NCBI GenBank assembly: GCA_905182995.1
Contig: CAJJDP010000114.1
Location: 187,772 to 251,771, forward strand
Origin: Paramecium octaurelia
Taxonomy: Eukaryota > Ciliophora > Oligohymenophorea > Peniculida > Parameciidae
Length of the DNA stretch: 64,000 nt
Direction of reading: 5' to 3'
The notes under the pieces are model-generated. The model searched no databases and had not been told where the DNA came from. It saw only the letters and a list, made by a program, of their open reading frames with translations. The first letter of the stretch is position 1. Each line of letters begins with the position of its first letter. Shown one piece after another: positions 1 to 14,424 of this stretch. The position numbers and the translations under genes were made by a program.

Positions 1-48
1 AAATTGCAAAATCAATTTAACATTTTATATATCGAATAAGTTTAATAA

Positions 49-1783
49 TCATTTTAATTGCCCTCCATTAACGCCTGTCAATCTTGTTGAACTACTCTTG
101 ACTTTTTTTTTAAATAATTTTTCTTCTTCATCCAATTTTTCATCATCTAATCCTTACGCATAGACCATTTGATCCATATCTGCAATCTCCATTATATCAT
201 TGACTTTTTCTTTGAAATATTCATGTTAATAATATAATGTACTTGTTATTTATTGGTCTTAATAGCTCTCCCAATATGCGGTATTGTTTCTTTCTAAACA
301 ATTATCCTTTCTTACTTTATACACCATATCATTTCCCTCAATTTGCATTAAAGCGAAGGGGAAAATACTTTTAGAATTGACTTATTGCTGAGGATTCTAA
401 ATCTTATAGATGGGGAACGAATCTGATAACACTTAATCAAAAGTCAATTGATATTTTCTAGCTTCCAAATACAAAGTTGCTAGAAATCTGGCTACACTTT
501 CCATTTTCTCATCAGGTGGTTCTTGAGGAATCACAGGTATTTAAGGTATTTAGGGTTGAATAGGTTATTGAACTACTGGAGGTGCAATTACAGGTGGTTT
601 TTCTTCAAATTTGAGTTTATCTATAATGAGATCCTCAATTTGTTTTTCAAATTTGAGAATCTAATCTTCCTTTTTTTGTTTTTCTCTTCTTTATTATTCA
701 TTCAAATCTCTCCATTGAATAATTTCCTTAGATATATTATCAAACATCTCATCAGCCCTTTCGACAACATTAATTGAACATCTATCTGAACAATCTCTTA
801 CAAAACAGTCTTTAGGCCATAATCTGATTTCTGAATTATTATCTTTTTCTTTCTTGGCTTAATCAAAGAATTCTCTAATGAATTTACAAAAATTGAATCT
901 TCTCTCTATTTCCATAGCCTTTTCTCTTTAAATACTCTAATCTATGAGATTGGAAACAATCAATAGATCTTTTTTCAACAATACTATTTTCTAACCTAAA
1001 TTTTCCATTTCATTAACCCCTCTTGTATTTTGTGCATTTCCTCTTCTCAATTTCATCGTTCTATCCATCGGTTATGTCCTAGGACGAAATGCTAAATGAG
1101 GATTACTATCCTCATAATATGGATGCATTAGGAATCTCGTAAGTGAACGAGAAAAGTGTTATCTTTGCTTTTTAAAATAGTTGTATAATTATTCCTAAAG
1201 TGTAATTGTTTGTTAATTTATGGTTCGTGGCAGGGTTGGTTTCAATTTAAGAAATTCACTAAAATCTATTTCTACATCTTTCCCACTTTTAGCATCTAGT
1301 AATGCAAGGTATAATTCAAAATCTTCAATAGTAATGAGAATTTGTAGCTTTTCATTGATGGTCTATAGGAAATGTACATCCTCTTCGGTTAATTCATAAG
1401 TTGTGGCATCCGGATAAACTGGTACTTTGTATTGAATGTAATCCTCACGACATCTGGAAGGCAATTATGATTTGAGTGTGGGCTCTTCAAATTATTTAGG
1501 TCTAAATAATAATGAGTATAATATAAAAATAAATAAGGCAAGTATGGAGGAGCAAGGTAGAGATTTCACATTTCAGAAAGGTGAATTCCTCTATCTTAAA
1601 CTCCTCTTTTGTAATTAAACAGATGTATGCAATTTACTTTTCTTTCATGAGTTAATCAGGAGTAATGATTTATTCCGTGTTTTTGATTTCGGGCTCTTGT
1701 CCTTCAGCATTGTTGAATGCTTCTAAAGTGCTTATAGTGAGCACTGGCTTTGATGCATCTATTTGTCTTGGTCTTTATTTCAT
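49..1783 (-). CDS. Enhancer of polycomb-like protein (NuA4-type subunit)
   Basis: The product is about 544 aa. It matches the EPcA domain of Enhancer of polycomb/Epl1, which scaffolds the NuA4/TIP60 histone acetyltransferase and acts in the nucleus. The N-terminus MKQRPRQIDASKP resembles the Epl1 start. The middle contains HPYYEDSNPHLAFRPR, then RTMKLRRGN, then a basic helix with LGQKIVLLKKDLLIVSNLI. This is the usual EPcA order of an FR-rich segment followed by an arginine/lysine-rich coiled coil. The C-terminus is acidic, proline-rich and glutamine-rich. The ATG at 1783 opens the frame and TGA at 51-49 closes it. Two introns are needed, of 32 nt (GTAAAT...AAAG) and 68 nt (GTGAAA...TTAG, near 1510-1580). 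The second is unusually long and its donor is GTG, so the model there is uncertain. The family call is by motif memory. Confidence 0.72.
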
Positions 1784-3241
1784 TTTTCTGAGCTACTGCC
1801 AATCGATTAATAATTAAAGAAACTTGAATAATATAGGAAGATACTATCCCAAGCAAAAAGAAAACATTACAAATCAAACAAATAACACAAGAAAACCCTT
1901 CTTTTTATAATATTACTACTCCTATAAACTCTGTACCATAACTCTATCTTTCTTAATTAATTGGCACTCAGAATTTCATGCCCTCATCCTTATATCTCTC
2001 TCTTCTTTACCAAATTCTGCTAACTCGACAATCTCTACAAGTTTTGATTATAATTATTAATGAACTAAATTGAAATTGTAGATAAATTAGATGATCCTAT
2101 TGTAAATTGAATAACTTCATAGATTAAGATGGCTTCAACATAATTTCTTTGTTGTAATAACATTACTAAACTTAAAATCGAAACTCACTCATAAAAATCA
2201 ATTTGAATCAACATTATAATAGACTACTCTTAAACATTTTAAAGATGATGGGAAGTAGATCCTAGCATTGATAATGATCTTTATCTCAATGTTTAGCATT
2301 GCTTATTATTCAAACTACCCTCATTAAAAATGAAGTGTGTAATACAAAACCAATAACCTAAACCATCATAGTAAGCTTGAAATTTTGTATATTAATTCAA
2401 GTAGATAGTTCGAATTCCTCATTATTAACTTGAAGCCATAAGCAATTTTAACTGTTATAATTAAGCTGAGAATCCTAAATCAACTCAAGAATAAGGAGAA
2501 ACTGCTGACGTTGAATTTCATCTCTTGATTTCAGGTTTTTAGAATATTCTAATTTAATTGTTGATATATAAAACATATTAAATCATATGAATCTCAAATT
2601 CAAGTATGAAATAGTTTTGGAGAAAGAAATAATACATTTACATATTTTTAGATATTTTTTGAATATTAACCTTATGATACTTTAATTATGAATTTATAAT
2701 TATTACATTTAACATTATGAAGTTGATTTTTATAAAGATAATGAGAAATATATCTTAAGGAGGAGTCGGATTGTTATTCAAAATTTTGTAATTAAAATTC
2801 TTATAGAAATACATAAATATTCAATAATCATCTTAATTTCTGATTATAAAACACAATTTTCAAAAACGAATGTGTATAACAAATTAAATTTTTTTTGGTT
2901 TATTCTTTGTCTATTTCATATATACATATTAATCTAAATAATGCTTGGATAGTGAATACGGTGAATTGTAGATTAAAAATCTTATAAGGAACTAGATCAT
3001 AGGTAATTATTAGAATAAGACTTCTTAAAATTTTGAGTAGTTGAGCCCATTAGGAACATGAGATATTGAGAATAAGTAGAAAATGACTCTTTGGAGGGAT
3101 CAAATGAGATTGGAATCAAGAGGAATCATGAAAGGAGAATGATATAGAAAGAAAGTGAAAGATACTTGTTTATATAGGTTTAATTATAAGATTGGATGAT
3201 GAATATAATTATGATGAAGATGATTGAATTTATTTTATTTT
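1784..3241. other. Intergenic, no intact gene seen
   Basis: About 1.45 kb separates two divergently transcribed genes. All frames are broken by TGA when read with TAA/TAG as glutamine. I found no convincing exon chain or structured RNA. Some stretches near 1960-2560 have mixed base composition and could be decayed coding sequence, but nothing could be assigned. The promoters of both flanking genes must lie here. Confidence 0.5.
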
Positions 3242-4879
3242 ATGGGGGAGAAAAGAATTGACAAATATCTATTTAATCCTAAGGATATAATTGGAGAGGG
3301 TTCATATGCCTAAGTGTACAGAGGAAGAGATGAAAAGACAGGAGTAAAGGTAGCTATAAAAGTGTTAAACAAATCTGTTATAAATGCGTATTTTAGATTG
3401 ATAGATATTTAGAGATGATTATTTAAGAGAAGGTTTGATCTCGGAGATAAAAGTGATGTAGAAACTGAAGAGTCCAAACATAGTATCATTAATGGACGTG
3501 ATGGAAACCAATAATAATTATTATATAATTCAGGAATATTGTGATAGTGGAGATCTGGATAAATTGATTGAGAAGTATGTAAAAATGTAATATAATCAGT
3601 TATGTGGCATAAAAGAAAACAATGCCTGAGAAAGATGCAGTCAAATTTATGATTGATATTTTGAATGGATTCATTTAACTAATTAAAAATGGAATTATTC
3701 ATAGAGATTTGAAACCAGCCAACATATTAATAGATAAAGGAGTACATAAAAAATTTCAATCATATTCTAGACTTTCAAATTAGCAGATTTTGGATTTGCA
3801 AAATGTGTCGATAATTTTAAAAAGGATATGCTAGCATCTTTAGTAGGAACACCACTCTATATGTCACCACAAATCTTGGATAATAAAAAATACACTTCCA
3901 AGACTGATATTTGGAGCATAGCTTTCATCTTTTATGAAGCATTATTTGGTAAAAGTAAATATTCTCTATTTTATCATTTATTAGCTCCTTGGACTGCTAG
4001 ATCCCCTTAAGAACTTCTAAAAAATATTAGAAGTCAACCTTTGTCATTTAAAGGACCTTAAATCTCTAAAGAAGCCTAGGAATTTTTAACAGGATGCTTG
4101 CAGGCAGAGGAAAAAGATAGATTGTCTTGGGACGAAATCTATCGACATCCTTTATTTAAAGGACACTTTACAGATTTTATTAAGAATGTCAGCATTTTGG
4201 AAGATAAAGCTACCTATTTGATCAATGATATAAGATAAATGATTATTAAAGAATAGATTGATATTGGAGAACTATTTGCAGAACTAGATATGACCAAGGA
4301 TAAAGCATTAAATGTCAATGAGTTAGGAAAATTCTTATAGAGAGTAGATAAAAATCTGACCAGAGAAGAGATTGAGTATATTTTCAATAAATTTGATGAT
4401 GATGGTAATAATCTAATAGAGTTTAATGAATTCAAAAAGTGGTTGGAAGAAAATGATGTAATCTGTTAATTAAAATTAAACATAGTGTAGAATGACAGCA
4501 TCTGAAGTCAGCAGAACTAAAAAGAAGGTCAGTATTCTTATGAAACCACAATAAGATATTCAAGCAGGGTCACTTGATGATAGAGTAAGATCAGTAATTG
4601 AAAAACTCAAAATATCAATTGTCAAATATAATATTAATCTTTTGGATTTGTTTAATAAGGTAATTACTCAAATAATTTTAGTATGATAAATCGGCTAATC
4701 ATGAATTAGATGTGTCAGAATTAGGAAAACTATTAAAGAAAATTGATCAAACTGTGACAGATGAAGAAGCTAAAGCCATCTTTACCTTTTTTGATCACAA
4801 TAAAGATGGATCTGTTTCATTTAATGAATTCGAGTTTGTATTGAAAGAATGCTTAGTTAAATAAAAAATCAAGTAATGA
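3242..4879 (+). CDS. ULK/ATG1-like protein kinase with C-terminal EF-hands
   Basis: The product is about 502 aa after removing five introns of 25, 25, 29, 28 and 22 nt. Residues ~8-270 form a kinase domain: glycine loop GEGSYAQVYRG, VAIK lysine, catalytic [13 protein letters not shown], magnesium loop ADFGFAK, and GTPLYMSPQ. The DFGFAK sequence and overall pattern are closest to ULK/ATG1 kinases. The C-terminal part has two EF-hand segments, one with DDDGNNLIEFNEF and one with DHNKDGSVSFNEF, each preceded by a LGKFL/LGKLL pair half, so calcium control as in CDPKs is likely. Kinase of ULK type joined to EF-hands is an uncommon arrangement. Part of the last exons (from 4105) is repeated exactly at 5418, which I take as an assembly fault. 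The stop TGA overlaps the ATG of the next gene. Confidence 0.85.
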
Positions 4880-5416
4880 CAATGATACATCTACAAATTG
4901 TTAAAAATGTTATAAGATCTTTATATCACACAACTCCTATCAAAGAATTGTAAATCTTCATAAAGATAATAATTGCTTTATTCAATGGATTAATAACATA
5001 TGGTCTTAATCCTCTCGCTAATGTAAATCAACCAATTGTTTTTCTTCCTTTAGTTTGTATTCTTTATCATTTTCTGCCATTTTCAAATGGTGTTCATATG
5101 ATGTCCTTGATATCCCTTCCTCTCCTAAGAAGTTCTTTATCAAAATATCCAAATCTAAAATACCTTATTTACATAATTTCACAGAATGATTTCTTCTCTA
5201 CCTCTGTTATCAAAGGAGCATAAATCTAAAATTCCCTCAATAAACAAATTGGAGATAAAATAGAGAATACTATACATAATTTTGGAAAACTGAAATAAAC
5301 ATTTAAAAAGTATGACAAAATGACAGAATAACCTATTAAATAGCCTATATATGTATGTAGATAATAAGGCAAGTGATCCTGATAAGGAATCTTTAATGAT
5401 AAATAACCTGTTGTTA
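4105..5416. repeat. Direct repeat copy A (1312 bp), assembly overlap
   Basis: This block holds the 3' part of the ULK-like kinase gene and all of the TMEM33-like gene. It recurs without a visible difference at 5418-6729, offset 1313 bp, with only the N at 5417 between the copies. The break falls inside a kinase exon. Exact identity across coding, intron and spacer sequence fits two contig ends that overlapped but were joined with an N rather than merged. Confidence 0.9.
4876..5376 (+). CDS. TMEM33/Pom33-like membrane protein
   Basis: This is a single-exon frame of 166 codons. It starts MTMIHLQIVKN and has hydrophobic segments around residues 26-46 and 50-75. The sequence SLPLLRSSLSKYPNLKYL followed by SQNDFF resembles TMEM33/PER33/Pom33, an ER and nuclear-pore membrane protein (compare NSLPLLRSVLDK...NEIF in the animal family). 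The tail is polar and glutamine-rich. The first ATG (4876-4878) overlaps the stop of the kinase gene as ATGA. A second in-frame ATG lies at 4882. The protein is shorter than animal TMEM33 (about 247 aa), so an N-terminal piece may be missing or lost. The family call rests on one conserved block seen by eye. Confidence 0.5.
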
Positions 5417-6729
5417 NCAGAGGAAAAAGATAGATTGTCTTGGGACGAAATCTATCGACATCCTTTATTTAAAGGACACTTTACAGATTTTATTAAGAAT
5501 GTCAGCATTTTGGAAGATAAAGCTACCTATTTGATCAATGATATAAGATAAATGATTATTAAAGAATAGATTGATATTGGAGAACTATTTGCAGAACTAG
5601 ATATGACCAAGGATAAAGCATTAAATGTCAATGAGTTAGGAAAATTCTTATAGAGAGTAGATAAAAATCTGACCAGAGAAGAGATTGAGTATATTTTCAA
5701 TAAATTTGATGATGATGGTAATAATCTAATAGAGTTTAATGAATTCAAAAAGTGGTTGGAAGAAAATGATGTAATCTGTTAATTAAAATTAAACATAGTG
5801 TAGAATGACAGCATCTGAAGTCAGCAGAACTAAAAAGAAGGTCAGTATTCTTATGAAACCACAATAAGATATTCAAGCAGGGTCACTTGATGATAGAGTA
5901 AGATCAGTAATTGAAAAACTCAAAATATCAATTGTCAAATATAATATTAATCTTTTGGATTTGTTTAATAAGGTAATTACTCAAATAATTTTAGTATGAT
6001 AAATCGGCTAATCATGAATTAGATGTGTCAGAATTAGGAAAACTATTAAAGAAAATTGATCAAACTGTGACAGATGAAGAAGCTAAAGCCATCTTTACCT
6101 TTTTTGATCACAATAAAGATGGATCTGTTTCATTTAATGAATTCGAGTTTGTATTGAAAGAATGCTTAGTTAAATAAAAAATCAAGTAATGACAATGATA
6201 CATCTACAAATTGTTAAAAATGTTATAAGATCTTTATATCACACAACTCCTATCAAAGAATTGTAAATCTTCATAAAGATAATAATTGCTTTATTCAATG
6301 GATTAATAACATATGGTCTTAATCCTCTCGCTAATGTAAATCAACCAATTGTTTTTCTTCCTTTAGTTTGTATTCTTTATCATTTTCTGCCATTTTCAAA
6401 TGGTGTTCATATGATGTCCTTGATATCCCTTCCTCTCCTAAGAAGTTCTTTATCAAAATATCCAAATCTAAAATACCTTATTTACATAATTTCACAGAAT
6501 GATTTCTTCTCTACCTCTGTTATCAAAGGAGCATAAATCTAAAATTCCCTCAATAAACAAATTGGAGATAAAATAGAGAATACTATACATAATTTTGGAA
6601 AACTGAAATAAACATTTAAAAAGTATGACAAAATGACAGAATAACCTATTAAATAGCCTATATATGTATGTAGATAATAAGGCAAGTGATCCTGATAAGG
6701 AATCTTTAATGATAAATAACCTGTTGTTA
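5417..6729. repeat. Direct repeat copy B with joining N
   Basis: Position 5417 is a lone N and 5418-6729 repeats 4105-5416. The copy contains a headless kinase fragment (kinase tail plus both EF-hand segments, to 6192) and a second TMEM33-like frame at 6189-6689. I treat these as the same genes seen twice, not paralogues. If collapsed, 4104 would be followed directly by 5418. Confidence 0.85.
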
Positions 6730-7669
6730 CCCTGTATATATAGACGGCATAAAGTAAATAATCTAATGTTTGATTATCAACTAGATTAATGTATTTTCTG
6801 GTAGAATTATAACCAAGATGTCAAATAATGAAGTTTGAAGCAATAATAAAAAGCTGAAAAGCAATACCTGCAATGTTAATTTCACTTAATAATTAAAGTG
6901 GAGAATCCAACATTACTGTCTCTTTTTAAATTGTAGATGAAAAACTGCCTATTTTATTTCACATTTGTCTCATATTAAATTGCTGTTTATGTAATTTTGC
7001 CTACATAAACCAATTACCGAATATTGTTTTCAAAGTAGAAGACAAATGATATGATCTATATCAACATTAAGAATAATTTGGGAATTGATATTAGAGACAA
7101 CAAATATAAGAACAAGTCTATAAAAACAACGATAGCCAATTTTTTGGCAGCAAATTATATTGCTTGCTTTAAATATTTTTAGATTTCAATGCGATATTTG
7201 TCCTATTTATCATTAGCATATCTTCTGAGTCCCTTCATGAATTAGATGCTATCAAACAATCCATAGAGGAATAATATCAATTAAGTTTTAATATATTACA
7301 TAAAATATTAAATAATAAATGAATACAAAACTAGATATTTAGCATTCATTCTCTATTTATACTCAATTAACCATCCACTCTATTCGTTTTGTTGTCATTA
7401 AAGTATTCTTTCATATTCAAATTTTATGGAATGAATTTAAAGGTAACCTTAAATAAAATGAATGGCTTAAAATAATTAAATTAATGCACAGTTACGAAAA
7501 TGTATAAATGAAAATACTTTTCAATTTATAAAAAAATTTCATTTTCTAATATCTTTACATGAAGGCTATGAGATTTATTAAAATTGTAAAGCAGATTGAA
7601 TTTAATAAAATGTTTGACTATTATTTTATCGAAATATTTATATTAACACATAATAAAAATAATTATCAA
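6730..7669. other. Intergenic, nothing recognised
   Basis: About 0.9 kb lies between the TMEM33-like gene and the STK32-like kinase. The sequence is AT-rich with TGA in all frames. I see no exon chain, RNA gene or repeat family. The last 100 bp before the kinase ATG is very AT-rich, as expected of a ciliate promoter region. Confidence 0.5.
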
Positions 7670-9709
7670 ATGAGTCATTAGAACGCAAAAAACTTAAGAG
7701 ATTTACTTATAAAATAATAACTTAATAGTAAAATTAAATTTAAAGGGGAACCTGTTAATAAAATTCAACTAAATATCAAATAATCAGGTAATTGGGATAA
7801 AAAAGTAGATATAACCTAATGCTATTGTAATTAAAAGAACTGCAATATTTGTGGAAAGAAACGAGTTGTAATTAATGCTTCACCTTTACTTAAAGTAAAG
7901 GTAAGTACAAAAAATCAAGTCTGCGAACCTGATAGTAAAAGAGAGTTCAAAGTCACTAGCTCAGTTTCAGCACATCAATCCCCTAATCGTGAAAAACAAT
8001 ATCAAATGCAATAAACTTTTTTATAAAAACAAATTTAGAGTCATCTGCAACAACTCTAAGAATCACGTCCTTAATCAAGATAAATACCTAAAGACAATAA
8101 ACCATAATTTTATCAAAACATGGACAATTTTTTAAATAATTACTATCAAAAAAGCAATTTAAGCAGCTCTTAGTTATATTAAAATAGTTTTAGTGTGAAA
8201 TCAAAGGTAATTCCAAAAAGAATAGAATCCAAAAGTCATGTCCTAAGTAATACTCAAACTTCATTTAAATTGAAATTAAATTAATAAGGTCCCAAATTTT
8301 CAGTTGTATCATATTGAATTTAAATTAGATAATCAATTCTGGATTGGTAGAATCAGCTCCAAATTCTCCTAAAAATAATGAAAATTCAAATAAAGGCAAA
8401 ATGACTCCTAATGATTCAATTACAAAAAGCAATGTGAATTAAAACGAAACTAAATTAAGTGATATCCGACGAAAGTCTACAGGTGAGATTTCAGAAAAAA
8501 CTTAAGTATTAAGTTAGAAGATAGAAGAACAAGTAAATAGAGTGCATTTTAAATTTCTGTATGTAATTGGAAAAGGGGGATTTGGAAGAGTTTGGAGAGT
8601 AGAAATGAAAAGGAATAAAAAATTGTATGCACTTAAAGAAATGTCAAAGGCTAAAGTAATCTAAAAAAGAAGTGTTAATTCGGTTTTAAATGAGAAATAC
8701 TTATTAGAACATCTACATCATCCTTTTTTAGTTAATATGTGGTATGCATTTTAAGATAGGGAAAATCTGTTTTTGATTATAGATTTATTGACTGGAGGAG
8801 ATCTTAGATTTCATTTAGGAAAAATGAGAAGATTTAGTGAAGCTCAAACTAGTAAACATTGCTTTTATTATTATAGAATTTTTTGTGGCTTGCATATTGT
8901 TGGCATTAACTTATTTACATTAGAATGGGATTATCCATAGAGATTTGAAACCTGAAAACTTGGTATTAGATGAAGATGGATATATGCGATTAACAGACTT
9001 AGGCATAGCTAGAATGAATAGAGGAAATAATGCTGGAGATACATCAGGAACACCTGGATACATGGCACCTGAGGTAATGTGTAGAATGGATCATTCAGTT
9101 GTGGTTGATTATTATGCACTAGGAGTCATAACATATGAATTGATGCTCGGAAGAAGACCTTACAATGGTAGAACTAGATAAGATATCAGAGAACAAATTC
9201 TAGCGAAGTAAGTTCAGGTTAAAAGGGAAGAGTTGCCATTAGGTTGGAGTGAGAGTGCCCTTGATTTTGTAAATTAGGTATATCTTGATTGATTATATTG
9301 TTAGCTAATATTGAGAAAGCCAGAAAGAAGACTTGGGAGTAATGGGATTGAAGAGATCTTACATCATTCTTGGTTGAAAGGGTATCCTTGGGATGATTTA
9401 TTAAAAAAGAAAGTTTAAGCTCTTTATGTTCCAGGGGTATTGAAGTTGATCGAATGTTTAGGCTGTTGATGATAATTTCGATTTTCAGAATTAAATATCA
9501 GAAGAGACTTAATTAAATGAAGAACAGTAGATGGAGAATCAGGGACTGTTAAGGAGGGATACTGTGTAATGTATGAAAATTTGTAAGTTGTAGCTTTGTT
9601 TGATGGATATAGTTTTGATGTTGAGTTAAAAAACATTTAACATTAGTAAACGTAAAAGAATTAAACTTAAAGGAAATCACAACCTGTTTCTCCAGAGAAA
9701 AGAGCATGA
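7670..9709 (+). CDS. AGC-family protein kinase, STK32/YANK-like
   Basis: A long low-complexity N-terminal region (~270 aa, rich in N, Q, K and S) precedes a kinase domain. The domain shows GKGGFGRVWRV, YALKEMSK, a hydrophobic stretch HPFLVNMWYAFQD, GGDLRFHLG, IIHRDLKPENLVL and APEV. The HPFLV..WY.FQD and GGDLR.HL motifs are those of STK32 (YANK) kinases. The magnesium-loop triplet is DLG rather than DFG (LTDLGIAR). Introns of 26, 25, 27 and 25 nt are clear. After YVPG and a short NFDFQ segment the frame cannot be followed cleanly. The next protein-like stretch (DGESGTVKEGYCVMYENLQ, ending at TGA 9707-9709) is in another frame with no good intron between, so either a base error or an unusual splice lies near 9500-9530. 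Without that step the frame would read into the neighbouring gene. Confidence 0.78.
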
Positions 9710-9738
9710 CATTGAAAATTATTAATAATAAATGATAG

Positions 9739-10570
9739 TCAACTTTTTTTTAATTTAGATTTCGATATATCATCTAAAAAGTCTTCCTCATAAAGTTTGA
9801 GGGACATTTGCTTTTTGAGTGTTTCATATCTTTCATCCAATTCTCCATATTTAAGAAGTAAATCATCGATATAATTATTTTTTTAGTCGATTCCTTGCAG
9901 TAGTTCTTCGCATTTCTTTTGCAATAATCGAATGACTTCTTAGTTTTGAACTAGTTTTTCTTATTCATAGAGTTTTGCCTTTAGCAGTTGGATTTCCTAT
10001 AGGCTTGACTAAGACTCATACCCTTAGGTATTTGTTATGGATCTCTTTGATATCATTTTCAATGCGAGCCTTGAGTGTGTTTTCAAATTGCTTGTTAAAG
10101 TCATTAATAATAAGTTAATTATTGGAAGAGAGTTCGTCTAATTCTTTTTTCTTGTCATTATACAACAAGATTAGTTGTTGGTTCTCTGCTTTTAAGGAGG
10201 ATACCAATTGATTGAGTTGCCTAATTTCTTTATCGTAATTCTCTTTGATAGACAATTAATCTTCCAATTATTATTTAAAATGAATCAAACTGATTTGACA
10301 ATCAGAAATGAATTGCCTATATAAAAGATGGTGTGAATACTTCATTTCATTGATTTGTAAATATTGATTTTCAATGATTTTGTCTTATTCTTGACATTTG
10401 GATTTGAATATTCTCAATTCTTCAAATTGGTTATAGATTTATGGTTGGAGAGTTGGATGAATGCTATTGTGTTTGGAAGTGGAATATTTCTATTCATCCT
10501 GAAGGAAGGTGGCTGTGGAATGAGATTGAGTCCGTAATGGAGATTTGCTCATAATTCGTTAAAATGACAT
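9739..10570 (-). CDS. Coiled-coil protein, function unknown
   Basis: The product is 268 aa, with one 25-nt intron (GTATGA...ATAG near 10000-10025). After a polar N-terminal ~60 residues rich in S, T and Q, the rest is almost continuous heptad-like sequence with K, E, L, Q and N (for example KKKELDELSSNNQLIIND), so a long coiled coil is likely. I found no catalytic motif or membrane segment. An alternative in-frame ATG is at 10552. The gene converges on the STK32-like kinase with about 30 bp between the stops. It could be a cytoskeletal or basal-body-associated protein, but that is a guess. Confidence 0.72.
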
Positions 10571-10671
10571 GATAATATTAAATTCCAAATTTATCTGGAA
10601 TATTAAAATAATTGTATTTAAACAAATCATCCTAATGTGAAATATTAATATTTATTTTTAAAAGTTTAGGA

Positions 10672-13251
<2,580 letters not shown>

Positions 13252-13277
13252 TTAGTATATATATATAAGAAAAGTAA

Positions 13278-13587
13278 TCATATAATTAGATATCTCCTTT
13301 TAAATAATAAGTTAATAATGCATTACGTTTAAATGTCTAAAATAATTCATTTCTTTACAGGTCCCTTCTTTTTTGCTATATTCATAATTACTCATTCTAA
13401 TACCATCTTTCTTTGACTATTCTTCATACTTCTTTTGATGATCTAATGCTTATTATTTCAATTATTCAATTGCCAAACGTAATGCAGTTATCTGTGCTTA
13501 CTTCAATCTATCTGCTTCCTCTAATTAAGCCAATTAAGTTAAATATGGTTTCAGCATTTCCTTAGCTTCATACTCTGATTGATCCAT
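13278..13587 (-). CDS. Small coiled-coil protein, unknown
   Basis: The product is 95 aa with one 22-nt intron (GTAAAG...TTAG). It starts MDQSEYEAKEMLKPYLTQ and continues as a charged, helix-forming stretch with many Q, E, K and L residues, so it is probably a coiled coil. The C-terminal exon is short and hydrophobic. The gene lies tail-to-tail with CDC48, with about 26 bp between the stops. I do not recognise the family. Confidence 0.5.
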
Positions 13588-14097
13588 TCTGTTTTATAAA
13601 AATATTTTAAAAAATATAATGATATAATTAACAAAATGAAAACAACAATTAATGATCATCAATGTATAGGATTTAGCATAATATCTCTATTCTTGTAAAG
13701 TTTGCATTAATGCCAATAAATTATCTATAATTACAGTCCCTCGCAACTTCTTTGTAAGTTTATTTAATTCTCATATAATTGTCATACTTTAATGCAACAT
13801 ATAATCATTCGCATTTAAAGTTTACAACGGAATTTGGTTAAGTTCCAATTTCAATAGTCTTAAAAATTTGATTCAGTCATTCTCCCTCGTTCTGATAATC
13901 TAGAATTGTCTTGAACAGCAATCTCAAATTTTTGCATAATTTCTTATGTCTCTTTCTGTTCAAAGGACCAACCATCAAAAAGAGTAGAATTTATAACATC
14001 CATATAAACTAATTTATATTTTATTAGAATGTAAAGAAAATCATAAGGAAGATGGAGTTTAAAACAAATTATTATGTTAATGCAATAACAATATATA
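13588..14097 (-). other. Possible small gene, splicing unresolved
   Basis: On the minus strand an ATG at 14003 opens MDVINSTLFDGWSFEQKE, 50 codons to a TGA. Further downstream other frames read as protein (for example LNQIPLQTLNANDYMLHQ and NLLALMQTLQEQRYYAKS) but I could not join them with ordinary short introns. This may be one small gene with odd introns, a decayed gene, or chance. Nothing else is seen here. Confidence 0.25.
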
Positions 14098-14424
14098 TCA
14101 TTCATCTAGCAAATTATTAAATTCCTAATCTGAAAGCACCTTATCCTTTGATTTTGCTCTTAGTAAATCTATTTCAACTAACTTCTTTTTCTCTTTTTAT
14201 TTAGCCTCCTCTATTTATTATAACACTTTATCAAGTTCCTTTTGTCTTGCTTAATACTGATTTTTGGTAATTGTCCCTGTTCTCCCTTTTGATGATTCAA
14301 TATCATCGACTGGATTGTATGGTGTATCAACTTTTGGTTGAAAATCAATCGAATACCTATATCCAATATAAAAACTTGCTCCTGCAAATCCAATCAACAA
14401 CAATATTTCAAATAATATTGCCAT
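14098..14424 (-). CDS. Small membrane-anchored protein
   Basis: The product is 108 aa from a single exon. Residues 3-22 (ILFEILLLIGFAGASFYIGY) form one transmembrane helix or signal anchor. A short linker and a charged, helical, K/E/Q-rich C-terminal half follow. The shape suits a tail exposed to cytosol or matrix, as in many small organelle-membrane assembly factors. I do not recognise the family. The start is the first ATG and the upstream 190 bp is a non-coding divergent spacer to the zinc-finger gene. Confidence 0.65.

Noticed and set aside
1784-3241. Search for tRNA or other structured RNA genes in the larger spacers
   Set aside because: No B-box-like or GC-rich stem pattern was seen by eye in this or the other intergenic stretches.
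5418-6689. Second EF-hand kinase fragment and second TMEM33-like gene
   Set aside because: Exact duplicate with no differences and an N at the join, so more likely an assembly overlap than paralogues.
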